Shown here piece by piece: positions 53,096-61,052 of a stretch of DNA of 64,000 bases. The number at the start of each line of letters is the position of its first letter. Positions within the stretch are counted from its first letter, which is position 1. The notes beneath the pieces were generated by a model, which saw nothing but the letters and a program-made list of their open reading frames with translations, made no database searches and was not told the DNA's origin. The stretch covers positions 1 through 64,000 of the forward strand of contig NZ_QUAL01000190.1 in the NCBI RefSeq assembly GCF_003579925.1. Direction: 5' to 3'. A program made the translations under genes and the position numbers. This DNA comes from Jiangella rhizosphaerae. GTDB lineage: Bacteria; Actinomycetota; Actinomycetes; Jiangellales; Jiangellaceae.

Positions 53096-53464
53096 ATGAT
53101 CGCGCGACGCGACCTGGCCGAGCAGTCCGCAGCGGTGGTGCGGACGGAGCTCCCGGCCGAGGAGCTCGGCGGCTGGCTCACCGTCGCCCACCACGTCGTC
53201 ACCCAGTATCTACGCAGCCGGAGGGCCCAGCCCGCCGGCCCGCCGTTCGCCCGGATCAGCGTCGTCGACGGCATCGCGGTGGTGGAAGCCGGCTTCCCCG
53301 TCGATGGCGAGATCGAGGGCGACGGGTACGTCGAACCGTGGGCACTGCCGAGCGGACCCGCCGCCGTCACGACGCATCTCGGCCCTTACGAGGCGCTCGA
53401 GCCGACGGGCGGCGGGACGCCGGTGGCCGCCGGTAACTGCATGGCGCGGGACGAAGATCCGTGA
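53096..53464 (+). CDS. GyrI-like effector-binding protein, C-terminally truncated copy
   Basis: 122 residues (LAEQSAAVVRTELPAEELGG, FPVDGEIEGDGYVEPWALPS, VTTHLGPYEAL). It is a paralogue of the next gene but ends about 35 residues early in an unrelated tail (EPTGGGTPVAAGNC). GyrI-like domains bind small hydrophobic ligands or DNA gyrase. The loss of the last helix and strand may inactivate it. ATG 53096 follows GACGGAGCTAC. Confidence 0.6.
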   Translation: MIARRDLAEQSAAVVRTELPAEELGGWLTVAHHVVTQYLRSRRAQPAGPPFARISVVDGIAVVEAGFPVDGEIEGDGYVEPWALPSGPAAVTTHLGPYEALEPTGGGTPVAAGNCMARDEDP

Positions 53465-53476
53465 GGAGGACCCTCG

Positions 53477-53956
53477 ATGCTGACCTACGCGATCACGATG
53501 CGCGAGCTCACCACGCAGCCCACAGCGGTCGTGCGGACTGAGGTCACGGCCGAGGACATGCCCGGCTGGCTGACGATCGCCTATCACGCCGTCCTCGAGT
53601 ACCTGCGGAACTACGGTGCCCATCCCACCGGTCCGCCGTTCGCGCTGTTCAGGTTCCTGGGTGACACCGTCGCCGTCGAGGCGGGGTTTCCCGTCTACCG
53701 GGAGATCGAGGGCGACGGATTCGTCGAGCCGTCCACATTGCCCGGCGGCCCGGCCGCCGTCACCACGCACCTGGGCCGGTATGAGGACCTCGAGGCCGCC
53801 TACCGGGCCGTGCGCGAGTGGGTCGCCGCACACGGTTACCAGTCGGCCGGCCCGCAGTGGGAGGTCTACTACACCGATCCGACCGCTGAAGCGAACCCCG
53901 AGCGGTGGCGCACCGACGTCGTGCTGCCGTGCCGCCCGGCCGGCGGCCGCGAATGA
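53477..53956 (+). CDS. GyrI-like effector-binding domain protein
   Basis: 159 residues covering a complete GyrI-like (AraC effector-binding) fold: LTTQPTAVVRTEVTAEDMPG, FRFLGDTVAVEAGFPVYREI, ending with the conserved QWEVYYTDPT. A stand-alone ligand-binding or stress protein; ligand unknown. It is 12 bp after its truncated paralogue and 11 bp before the DUF3048 gene, so the three form one transcript. Confidence 0.8.
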   Translation: MLTYAITMRELTTQPTAVVRTEVTAEDMPGWLTIAYHAVLEYLRNYGAHPTGPPFALFRFLGDTVAVEAGFPVYREIEGDGFVEPSTLPGGPAAVTTHLGRYEDLEAAYRAVREWVAAHGYQSAGPQWEVYYTDPTAEANPERWRTDVVLPCRPAGGRE

Positions 53957-53967
53957 GGGGGTGAGTC

Positions 53968-55011
53968 ATGTCCCGCAGGACGCTGGTGGCGTCCATCGCC
54001 GCCGTCATGATCGGGGTGCTGGCGATCGTCGCCGGTCTCGTCGCCGTGCTCCGCGACGGCGGCGGCGATGCCGGTCCGGTGTCGCGTCCGCCGTCCGCCA
54101 CACCGGAGGAACGACCCGCCGTCGCTCCGCTGACGGGTCTGCCGGCCGGCACGGACCTGGACCACCCGGCCGTCGCGATCAAGGTGTCCGACGTCCGCCA
54201 CGCCCACCCACAGGTGGGCGTCGATCATGCGGACATCGTGTTCGCCGAGCCGATCGGTGTCTCCTACACGCGGCTGGCCGCTGTCTCCCACTCCACCATG
54301 CCCGAGCTGGTCGGACCGGTCCGCTCGGTGCGACCCGCCGACGCCCCGCTGCTGGGCCCCCTCGCCGCGGTGTTCGGCAACACCATGGGCGCCGGCTGGG
54401 TGATGGACTATGTCGACTCCGTCGCCGATCTCGACGATCTGGGCACGCTGCGCGCCGGCGACTCGGACGCCTACGTCATCGACTCCGACCGGCCGGCACC
54501 GGACCACGTGTTCGCCCGGCCGGCCGCGCTGCTGGAGCTCTCGGACCGGACCGCGCCGCCGTCGCCGTACTTCGCTTACGCGGCCGGCGGCGCGCCCAGC
54601 TCGGCCGAGGCGGGCGGCGGGCCGGGATCGGCCATCGAGATCTCCTACGGGCCGACCTGGCAGGTAGCGTGGACCTACGACGCGGCGAGCGGGACGTACC
54701 TGCGCGACGAACCGTGGGGTTCGCACGTGATGGCTGGCGGCACCGGCATCAGCGCGGTCAACGTCCTGGTGCTCGACGTCACCGCCACCGTCGGCAAGAT
54801 CGGCACCGGCAGCGGCGCTCCCGTGCCGATCCTCGACCTCGTCGACGCCTCCGGGCGGTTCCAGGCCTTCGCCGGCGGGGCGTCGGTCACCGGCACGTGG
54901 TCCAAGGGCGACGTGAACGAGCCGTTCCAGTTCCGAACCGACGCCGGCGACGAACTCCTCCTCGAGCCCGGGAACACCTGGGTCGAGCTGCCACCGGCGT
55001 TCCGGGGTTGA
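53968..55011 (+). CDS. DUF3048 exported protein
   Basis: 347 residues. An N-terminal signal/anchor (LVASIAAVMIGVLAIVAGLV), a Pro/Ser-rich linker, then DUF3048 (APLTGLPAG, HPAVAIKVSDVRHAHPQVGV, HADIVFAEPIG, VRSVRPADAPLL). The family is mostly extracellular and uncharacterised (YerB-like). ATG 53968 follows GAGGGGGTGAGTC. Confidence 0.85.
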   Translation: MSRRTLVASIAAVMIGVLAIVAGLVAVLRDGGGDAGPVSRPPSATPEERPAVAPLTGLPAGTDLDHPAVAIKVSDVRHAHPQVGVDHADIVFAEPIGVSYTRLAAVSHSTMPELVGPVRSVRPADAPLLGPLAAVFGNTMGAGWVMDYVDSVADLDDLGTLRAGDSDAYVIDSDRPAPDHVFARPAALLELSDRTAPPSPYFAYAAGGAPSSAEAGGGPGSAIEISYGPTWQVAWTYDAASGTYLRDEPWGSHVMAGGTGISAVNVLVLDVTATVGKIGTGSGAPVPILDLVDASGRFQAFAGGASVTGTWSKGDVNEPFQFRTDAGDELLLEPGNTWVELPPAFRG

Positions 55012-55056
55012 GTGCGCTCGGCACGCCAGCCGTGCCGGGCGGCGCCGTGCGGTGGC

Positions 55057-55249
55057 TCACGTGGCGAAGAGGCCGAGAACGTGCCCTTCCGGGTCGGTGA
55101 TCATGGCGAACTCACCGATGTCGCGGATCTTCATCGGCTCGACGACCGTCTTGCCGCCCAGCTGCTCCGCGCGCCGCAGTGTGTCGTCGAGACTGTCGAC
55201 GGACACGTAGACGGTGACGTAGGGCGGAACATCCTCCGGCAGTCGGCTC
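55057..55249 (-). pseudogene. 5'-truncated VOC (glyoxalase-like) fragment
   Basis: The minus strand reads PPYVTVYVSVDSLDDTLRRA, then TVVEPMKIRDIGEFAMITDP, ending EGHVLGLFAT and a stop: the second half of a vicinal-oxygen-chelate protein, including the metal-ligand glutamate of the last strand. There is no start codon; the frame continues into unrelated sequence at the stress-protein end. It is a remnant. Confidence 0.65.
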
Positions 55250-55252
55250 CTC

Positions 55253-55729
55253 TCATCGCGCGAGCGCGACGTCGTCGTGCTCGCCGTTCGCTTGGTGCAG
55301 GGGTACCGGGATCACGACGACCGGGCATGCGGCGTGGCGGACGCAGTACTCGCTGGTGGACCCCATGACGGCGCTGTACATGCGCCCATGTCCGTGGCTT
55401 CCCACCACCAGGAGATCGGCCCGGTGCGCGGCCTCGACCAGCACCGGTCCGGGCGGACCCTCGACGAGCTCCATGGCGACCGGTGTGCTGCCGCCTCCGG
55501 GGATGACCCGGGCCACGACCTCGGACTGCGCCCGGCGGGCGGAGTCCTCGTCGGCCAGCGGCAGGATCGGCGTTCCTCCGGTGTCCAGGTGGCTCGCGGT
55601 CCAGGCGGTCACGATCTCCACCGTGGCGCCGAGCCGGTGCCCGATGCGCTCGGCCCAGGCGAGGGCGCGGTCGGAAGCGACCGACCCGTCCACGCCCACG
55701 ATGATCAGAGGCTGTTCCCGCGTGTCCAT
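55253..55729 (-). CDS. Single-domain universal stress protein
   Basis: 158 residues, one USP domain with an ATP-binding loop (GSHGHGRMYSAVMGSTS) and the start LIIVGVDGSVASDRALAWAE. ATG 55729 is preceded by AGGAGAGAGCC. Single-domain USPs of this type usually dimerise. A DevR-like box lies about 85 bp upstream. Confidence 0.9.
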   Translation of the reverse strand: MDTREQPLIIVGVDGSVASDRALAWAERIGHRLGATVEIVTAWTASHLDTGGTPILPLADEDSARRAQSEVVARVIPGGGSTPVAMELVEGPPGPVLVEAAHRADLLVVGSHGHGRMYSAVMGSTSEYCVRHAACPVVVIPVPLHQANGEHDDVALAR

Positions 55730-55793
55730 GGCTCTCTCCTCTGCCGATCTCGTCCTACGAGACCAGCCTCGCGTCGCCTGCCCGAGGTCGACA

Positions 55794-55828
55794 GAGGCCA
55801 TGGTCGGCGATGCAGGACCGATGGTCCT
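55794..55828 (-). promoter_or_regulatory. DevR-like boxes upstream of the single-domain USP
   Basis: AGGACCATCGGTCC (minus, 55815-55828) matches at 11/14 and is nearly palindromic. A degenerate site is 21 bp closer to the gene (55794-55807). AGGCTG sits 24 bp downstream of it, as at the gap promoter. The divergent SDR gene at 55929 may share these sites. Confidence 0.5.
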
Positions 55829-55928
55829 CTCGGTCGTGACCTGCGGCCCTGTCAGCGGTTCGCCGCCCGCAGGAGGCTGGTCGCGGAGCCGTTCACGGGG
55901 GACGGCTCGGACACGAGGAAGGCGTCTC

Positions 55929-56687
55929 ATGAGTGAGCGACGGTACGCGGGCAGGGTGGCGCTGGTCACCGGTGCCGGATCCGGCATCGGGCAGGCGGTG
56001 GCCGTGCAGCTGGCGTCCGAGGGCGCTGTGGTGGTCGGCTGCGACGTGGACTCCGACGGCTTGGACCTGACGACCAAGCAGATCGAGGACGACGGACACC
56101 ACGCCATCATGATCATCGCCGACATCACCGACCAGGCAGACGTCGACCGCGTCGTCGCAGCGCTGCCCGGCGGCCGCATCGACCTGCTGGCCAACGTGGC
56201 CGGCATCATGGACCACTTCGTCCCGGTCACCGAGCTCGACGACGCGCTGTGGGACCGCGTGCTGGCGGTCAACCTCACCGGCCCGATGCGGCTGTGCCGC
56301 GCCGTCATCCCGCGCACGCGTGTCGCGGGGGCGGGCTCGATCGTCAACGTCTCCTCGATCGGCGGCCTGACCGGCGCCGTCGCCGGCTCGGCGTACGTCG
56401 CCTCGAAGCACGGGCTGATCGGATTGACGCGCTCGATCGCCAACCTCTACGCCGACGACGGCATCCGGGCCACCGCCGTGTGCCCCGGTGGCGTCGCGAC
56501 AGGGATCGGCGCGACGGCCGCCCCGACGGTGCCATGGGCCTACCAGCGGCTCGAGCGCTCCTTCGGCCGCATCACCCGCATGGCGCAACCCGACGAGATC
56601 GCGACGCTGATCTGCTGGCTCGGCTCCGACGAGGCGGTCAACGTCAACGGAGCCGTGGTGACGTCGGACGGCGGCTGGACCTCCTGA
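55929..56687 (+). CDS. Short-chain dehydrogenase/reductase
   Basis: 252 residues, classical SDR. TGxxxGxG motif VALVTGAGSGIGQAVAV, NVAG at about residue 90, catalytic Ser in IVNVSSIGG and the YxxxK motif in AYVASKHGLIG. It oxidises or reduces a hydroxyl/ketone with NAD(P); substrate unknown. ATG follows GAGGAAGGCGTCTC. Unlike the SDR remnant at 19641, all catalytic parts are present. Confidence 0.9.
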   Translation: MSERRYAGRVALVTGAGSGIGQAVAVQLASEGAVVVGCDVDSDGLDLTTKQIEDDGHHAIMIIADITDQADVDRVVAALPGGRIDLLANVAGIMDHFVPVTELDDALWDRVLAVNLTGPMRLCRAVIPRTRVAGAGSIVNVSSIGGLTGAVAGSAYVASKHGLIGLTRSIANLYADDGIRATAVCPGGVATGIGATAAPTVPWAYQRLERSFGRITRMAQPDEIATLICWLGSDEAVNVNGAVVTSDGGWTS

Positions 56688-56698
56688 CCTCGGACCGG

Positions 56699-59335
56699 TC
56701 ACCGCAAACGGCGAAGGAACGGGTCCCACGACGGCCACGGCTCGACCCGCACGCGGGCGTCGACGACCACCATGCCATCGGGCCGGGCGATGACCGGGTT
56801 CAGGTCGATCTCGGCGATCTCAGGATGCTCGATCGCCAGCCGCGCCAGGCGGACGAGCAGCTCCTCCAGGCCGGCGAGGTCGACGGACGGGTGGCTGCGG
56901 TATCCCCGCAGGACGGCGGCGATCCGCGGCGCCCGCACCAGCTCGGCCGCGTCGACGTCCGTCAACGGCGCCAGCCGGGCGGCGCGGTCGGCGAGGACGT
57001 CGGTCGTCACGCCGCCGGAACCGAAGACCACGAGCGGTCCGAAGGTGGGTTCCTGCACGACACCGGCCAGTACCTCGACACCGTCGGCCGCCATGCGCTG
57101 CACCAGCACGCCACGGAGCCCGTCGCCGAAACGATCGGACATCTCACGAAAGGCGCTGCGGATCTCCCGATCGGTCGCGAGACCGAGCGCCACCGCACCG
57201 GCATCGGACTTGTGCACCACCCCGGCGACGTCCGCCTTCAGTGCCACCGCTCCCCCAAGGTCGGCGGCGGCCCGCGCGGCGGCGTCCTCTGTCGTGACCC
57301 GGCGCCAGTCCACCATCGGGATGCCGTAACACCCCACCAGCTCCAACGCGGCGGCCGTCTCCAGCCAGTCTCCACCGGGCCGGCCGGCCAACGCCTCGTC
57401 GACGATCCGGGCGGCGCGTGTCTGGTCGAGGCCGGTGAGAACGGGCTCCCGGCCTTCGGGACGGGTCAGCCAGCTCGCGTGGTCGGCCGCTCGGCGCAAG
57501 GCCCACGCGGCGGCCTCCGGCCCGGCGTACCAGGGCACGCCGTGTCGCATCAGCACGGTCTCGGCCTGGTCGATGGCCACCGCCGCGATGGGCTTCCCGG
57601 CGACGGGCCGGACACCGGCGGCCGGGTCGCTGACCGCCGTCGGGACCGTGACCGCGACGACGGCGTCGACCTCCTCGGCCGCGGCCACCAGATCGACGCA
57701 CCGCCCGAACAGCTCGGCCGGCACGGCGGCCGTCGTGTCGACCGGCCCGGCGCAGGCGGCCCCGGCGGGGAGCAATGACCGTAGTCGTCGCTGCGTCTCG
57801 TCGGCCAGGGCCGCAACGGACAGGCCGGCGTCGGTGCAGGCGTCGGCCGCGAGCACCCCGGCGCCACCGGCGTTCGACACGACGGCGACCCGGTACCCGG
57901 CCGGCAGCGGCTGGTGACCGATGAGCGCGATGGTGTCGACCAGTTCGTTCAGTGTGGTCGTCGTGATGACGCCGGCTTGGCGGAACAGCGCCTCCCGGGT
58001 GGCCGCGGGCGTGGCGGTTGCGGCCGTGTGGGACACGGCGGCGCGCTGGCCCGCGTCGGAGCGGCCGGCCAGCACCGTCAGCAGTGGCATCGTGCGCGCG
58101 AGGCGCCGCGCCACGCGCGAGAACTTGCGCGGGTTGCCGAACGACTCCAGGTACAGGATCCCGAACCGGGTGGCGCCGTCGGACTCCCACCAGCGCATCA
58201 GGTCGTTGCCGCTGATGTCGTACTTGTCACCGACCGAGACGAACGACGACATGCCGAGCTCCAGCCTGTCCAGGTGTTCGAGCAGGGCGATCCCGACACC
58301 GCCGGACTGCACGACGATGCCGGCGTGGCCGGGCCGCGGCCGGCGGGCGCCGAAGGTCAGATCCAGCTTCGCCGTCGTGTCGGCGATACCGAAGCAGTTC
58401 GGCCCGACCAGCCGCATGCCGTGCCGGCGACAGGTCGCGAGCAGCTCCGCTCCGGCCGAGGCGTCGAAGCCCGAGGTCACCACGACGAGCGCGCGGACCC
58501 CTCGCGCGCCGCACTGCTCGGCCACTCCGCCCACCGCCGGCGCCGGTACGGCGACGACGGCCAGGTCCGGCGTCTGCGGCACGTCGAGCACGCTCGGGTA
58601 GCAGTCCACCCCGGCGACGGCCGTCGCCTTCGGGTTGACGGCGTACAACCGTCCCGGGAAGCCGGCCGCTCGCGCGTTGCGCAGGATCAGGTGACCGACG
58701 GAGCGCTCGTCGCGACCGGCGCCGATGACGGCCACGGTCGCCGGGCGCAGCAGCGGACGCAGGCTCTCCACGTCGGACAGCCGCTCCCGCTCGGCCACGG
58801 CGTCCAGGTACCGGTCGTCGACGTCCAACGGCACGGTGAGGGTGATCACGCCTGCCTCGGCGACGCCGGTCGCGTGCAGGCCGGCGTCGGCGAAGAGCTG
58901 CAGGATGGCCCGGTTCTGGCCGAGCACCTCGGCGCGGAACGCCGTCACGCCGTGAGCCCGGGCGCGGGAGGCGAGATGTTCGACGAGCAGGGTCCCGACG
59001 CCGCGATGGTGCAGGTCGTCCCCCACCACGATGGCGATCTCGGCAACGCCGTCGCGGTCAGGCGGCTCATGGTGGGCCACGCCGACGATGCGCCCGTCCA
59101 GGCAGGCCACCAGGGCGTGACCGGCGACCTCAGGAGCGACGCAGATGCGCTCGGCGATATCCAGGGGCATCCGGGGGTTCGTGCCGAAGAACCTCAGATA
59201 GTGACTCTCCGGCGACATGCGCCGGTGCAGGTCGACGACGCCGGCGAGGTCGGCGGCGGACGCGACCCGGATCTCCACCGTTCGACCGTCGGTGAGCAGG
59301 GCGTACGTGGAGCTGGTGTCCGCAGGTGCCGTCAT
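56699..59335 (-). CDS. GNAT acetyltransferase fused to ADP-forming acyl-CoA synthetase
   Basis: 878 residues: GNAT domain about 20-170 (HHRGVGTLLVEHLA), CoA-binding Rossmann domain about 195-290 (VAVIGAGRDERSVGHLILRN), succinyl-CoA-synthetase-like domains with GPNCFGI and VVQSGGVGIALLEHL, and a C-terminal ATP-grasp domain (VALKADVAGVVHKSDAG). H436 in SHTAATA occupies the position of the phospho-histidine of these synthetases. It may convert acetyl-CoA + ADP + phosphate to acetate + ATP, act as a protein lysine acetyltransferase, or both. ATG 59335 has GGGAGGACCCG before it. Confidence 0.87.
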   Translation of the reverse strand: MTAPADTSSTYALLTDGRTVEIRVASAADLAGVVDLHRRMSPESHYLRFFGTNPRMPLDIAERICVAPEVAGHALVACLDGRIVGVAHHEPPDRDGVAEIAIVVGDDLHHRGVGTLLVEHLASRARAHGVTAFRAEVLGQNRAILQLFADAGLHATGVAEAGVITLTVPLDVDDRYLDAVAERERLSDVESLRPLLRPATVAVIGAGRDERSVGHLILRNARAAGFPGRLYAVNPKATAVAGVDCYPSVLDVPQTPDLAVVAVPAPAVGGVAEQCGARGVRALVVVTSGFDASAGAELLATCRRHGMRLVGPNCFGIADTTAKLDLTFGARRPRPGHAGIVVQSGGVGIALLEHLDRLELGMSSFVSVGDKYDISGNDLMRWWESDGATRFGILYLESFGNPRKFSRVARRLARTMPLLTVLAGRSDAGQRAAVSHTAATATPAATREALFRQAGVITTTTLNELVDTIALIGHQPLPAGYRVAVVSNAGGAGVLAADACTDAGLSVAALADETQRRLRSLLPAGAACAGPVDTTAAVPAELFGRCVDLVAAAEEVDAVVAVTVPTAVSDPAAGVRPVAGKPIAAVAIDQAETVLMRHGVPWYAGPEAAAWALRRAADHASWLTRPEGREPVLTGLDQTRAARIVDEALAGRPGGDWLETAAALELVGCYGIPMVDWRRVTTEDAAARAAADLGGAVALKADVAGVVHKSDAGAVALGLATDREIRSAFREMSDRFGDGLRGVLVQRMAADGVEVLAGVVQEPTFGPLVVFGSGGVTTDVLADRAARLAPLTDVDAAELVRAPRIAAVLRGYRSHPSVDLAGLEELLVRLARLAIEHPEIAEIDLNPVIARPDGMVVVDARVRVEPWPSWDPFLRRLR

Positions 59336-59361
59336 CGGGTCCTCCCGGGTCGCTGGTTGCG

Positions 59362-59405
59362 ACGCTAGACCTGCGGCCATCGACCGTGGTCGGGCCGAAA
59401 GTCCC
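59362..59405 (-). promoter_or_regulatory. DevR box and TAGCGT -10 for the GNAT/acyl-CoA synthetase gene
   Basis: GGGACTTTCGGCCC (minus, 59392-59405), 13/14 to the local consensus and equal to the mycobacterial form. TAGCGT (59367 to 59362) follows after exactly 24 bp. The leader then carries GGGAGG before the ATG. The divergent PIG-L-like gene starts 57 bp away on the other side. Confidence 0.75.
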
Positions 59406-59461
59406 CGGTTCACGGGCTTCGGCCTCTACGGCCGGCGTCGTCGGGGACGGACGCTGGAGGT

Positions 59462-60226
59462 ATGCGGAACCACGCGAAACCAGTGCCAGCGGTGCGGCGG
59501 TTGCTCGTCGTCTGCGCCCATCCGTACGACGCGACGTTCGCGCTCGGCGGCGTGATCGGCGCCTTCGCCGACGCCGGGACGTCGGTGCACATCCTGTGCC
59601 TGACCCACGGGCGCGGCCCCGACCCGAGCCCGCGCTGCCGGCTCGACCGGGCACGCGACCTCGGCCGTGCCGTCCGGCGGCTCGGCGCCGAGGACGTCAT
59701 GCTGCTGGACCATTCCCCAGGCACGCTCGGCACCGCGAACCTGGACGAGCTGGCCGACGAGATCCAGGAGGCCGCGGCCGCCGCCGACGCGCTGCTTGTC
59801 GTGGACGCCACCGGCCGCGATGCCCACCCCGACCACGTGCGGACCATGCGGGCGGCGTATCGCGCCGCCACCGCCACAGGCACCGTCCTCTACGCCTGGA
59901 CGCTGCGCCCGGCCGAGCCGGGAGTCGGTCGCCCGGTTCTGGTGGTCGACGCCGACCGCGCCCGTCAACGCGCGGCCATCGCCTGCCACACCGGCCTTCC
60001 GGCCGACGATCCGCTGCGCAGCCGGTGGATGCGGCACCAGGACCCGACCGAGCGGCTGGTCGTGCTCAGGGCCGAGCGGATGCTCGCGCCCGCGAACCGG
60101 CCGCCGGCCGTCGGCGAAGAGGGAGACGATCACGATGACGACACGACCACCGATCACCCAGCTGGGGCTCGACACCGGCAAGAAGGCGCGGCTGCACCGC
60201 ATCCTGTTCGAGCACGGACTGCGTAA
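59462..60226 (+). CDS. PIG-L/LmbE-like protein with altered zinc motif
   Basis: 254 residues. The PIG-L deacetylase opening is present but altered: VVCAHPYDATFALGG instead of AHPDDE, so the general-base Asp is Tyr22 and the Glu is Thr. The second histidine motif is kept (RDAHPDHVRTM). Fold likely retained, GlcNAc-type deacetylase activity doubtful. Its last 92 bp overlap the aldolase start in another frame, giving a His/Asp/Arg-rich tail that may not be functional. Confidence 0.75.
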   Translation: MRNHAKPVPAVRRLLVVCAHPYDATFALGGVIGAFADAGTSVHILCLTHGRGPDPSPRCRLDRARDLGRAVRRLGAEDVMLLDHSPGTLGTANLDELADEIQEAAAAADALLVVDATGRDAHPDHVRTMRAAYRAATATGTVLYAWTLRPAEPGVGRPVLVVDADRARQRAAIACHTGLPADDPLRSRWMRHQDPTERLVVLRAERMLAPANRPPAVGEEGDDHDDDTTTDHPAGARHRQEGAAAPHPVRARTA

Positions 60227-61025
60227 CGGGACCGCGCTGTTCCTCCCCTACGACCAGGGGCTGGAGCACGGGCCGCGCGACTTCTTCGCCAACCCGGCCG
60301 CCACCGACCCCTCCTACATCATGCGGCTCGCCCGCGAGGGCGAGTTCAACGGCATCGCCATCCAGATCGGCCTGGCGGAGAAGTTCTACTGGGACTACGC
60401 CGGTGAGATCCCGCTGATCCTCAAGCTCAACGGCAAGACCGACATCCCGTCCGACGCCGAGGCGCTCTCCCCCGTCCACGCGACGGTGGAGGACGCGGTC
60501 CGGCTGGGCGCGGACGCGGTCGGCTACACGCTGTACGTGGGCACGCCGGTCCAGGACCGCGACTTCGCGCAGTACCGCGTGATCCGGGCCGACGCGCAGC
60601 GGCTGGGCATGCCGCTCATCGTCTGGGCGTACCCGCGAGGCTCGGCGATCGAGGCCAAGGGCGGCAAGGACTCCTTCTACGCCGTCGACTACGCCGCGCG
60701 CGCGGCCAGCGAGCTCGGCGCGGACGTCGTCAAGGTCAACTTCCCGCATCCGGAGCAGCGCACCGGAGTCAAGCCCGAGTACGACGTCGACGTCGCCTCG
60801 CAGGCCGCGATCGACGCGGTGGTGCGGTCGGCCGGCCGGACCCTCGTCCTCGTCTCGGGCGGCACCCGCGCCGGCGACGACGCCATGCTCGACAAGGCTC
60901 GCCAGACGATGGACGCGGGCGGCACCGGCCTCATCTTCGGCCGCAACGTCTGGCAGCGGGGCCACGACGAGTCCCTGCGCTTCGTCGACCGGCTCAAGGA
61001 CGTCCTCGCCAAGTACCCGAGCTGA
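60135..61025 (+). CDS. Class I fructose-bisphosphate aldolase, DhnA (archaeal) type
   Basis: 296 residues (LFLPYDQGLEHGPRDFF, VEDAVRLGADAVGYTLYVG, LIVWAYPRGSAIEAKGGKDS, GADVVKVNFPHPE with candidate Schiff-base K200, LVLVSGGTRAGDDAMLDKAR). This is the DhnA/DeoC-like aldolase family typical of archaea and some bacteria, unlike the class II enzyme usual in actinobacteria. It cleaves fructose-1,6-bisphosphate to triose phosphates. ATG 60135 follows GAAGAGGGAGACGATC. A universal stress protein follows after 27 bp. Confidence 0.9.
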   Translation: MTTRPPITQLGLDTGKKARLHRILFEHGLRNGTALFLPYDQGLEHGPRDFFANPAATDPSYIMRLAREGEFNGIAIQIGLAEKFYWDYAGEIPLILKLNGKTDIPSDAEALSPVHATVEDAVRLGADAVGYTLYVGTPVQDRDFAQYRVIRADAQRLGMPLIVWAYPRGSAIEAKGGKDSFYAVDYAARAASELGADVVKVNFPHPEQRTGVKPEYDVDVASQAAIDAVVRSAGRTLVLVSGGTRAGDDAMLDKARQTMDAGGTGLIFGRNVWQRGHDESLRFVDRLKDVLAKYPS

Positions 61026-61052
61026 TGCTCGCTCGCTCGAACGGAGCCCACC

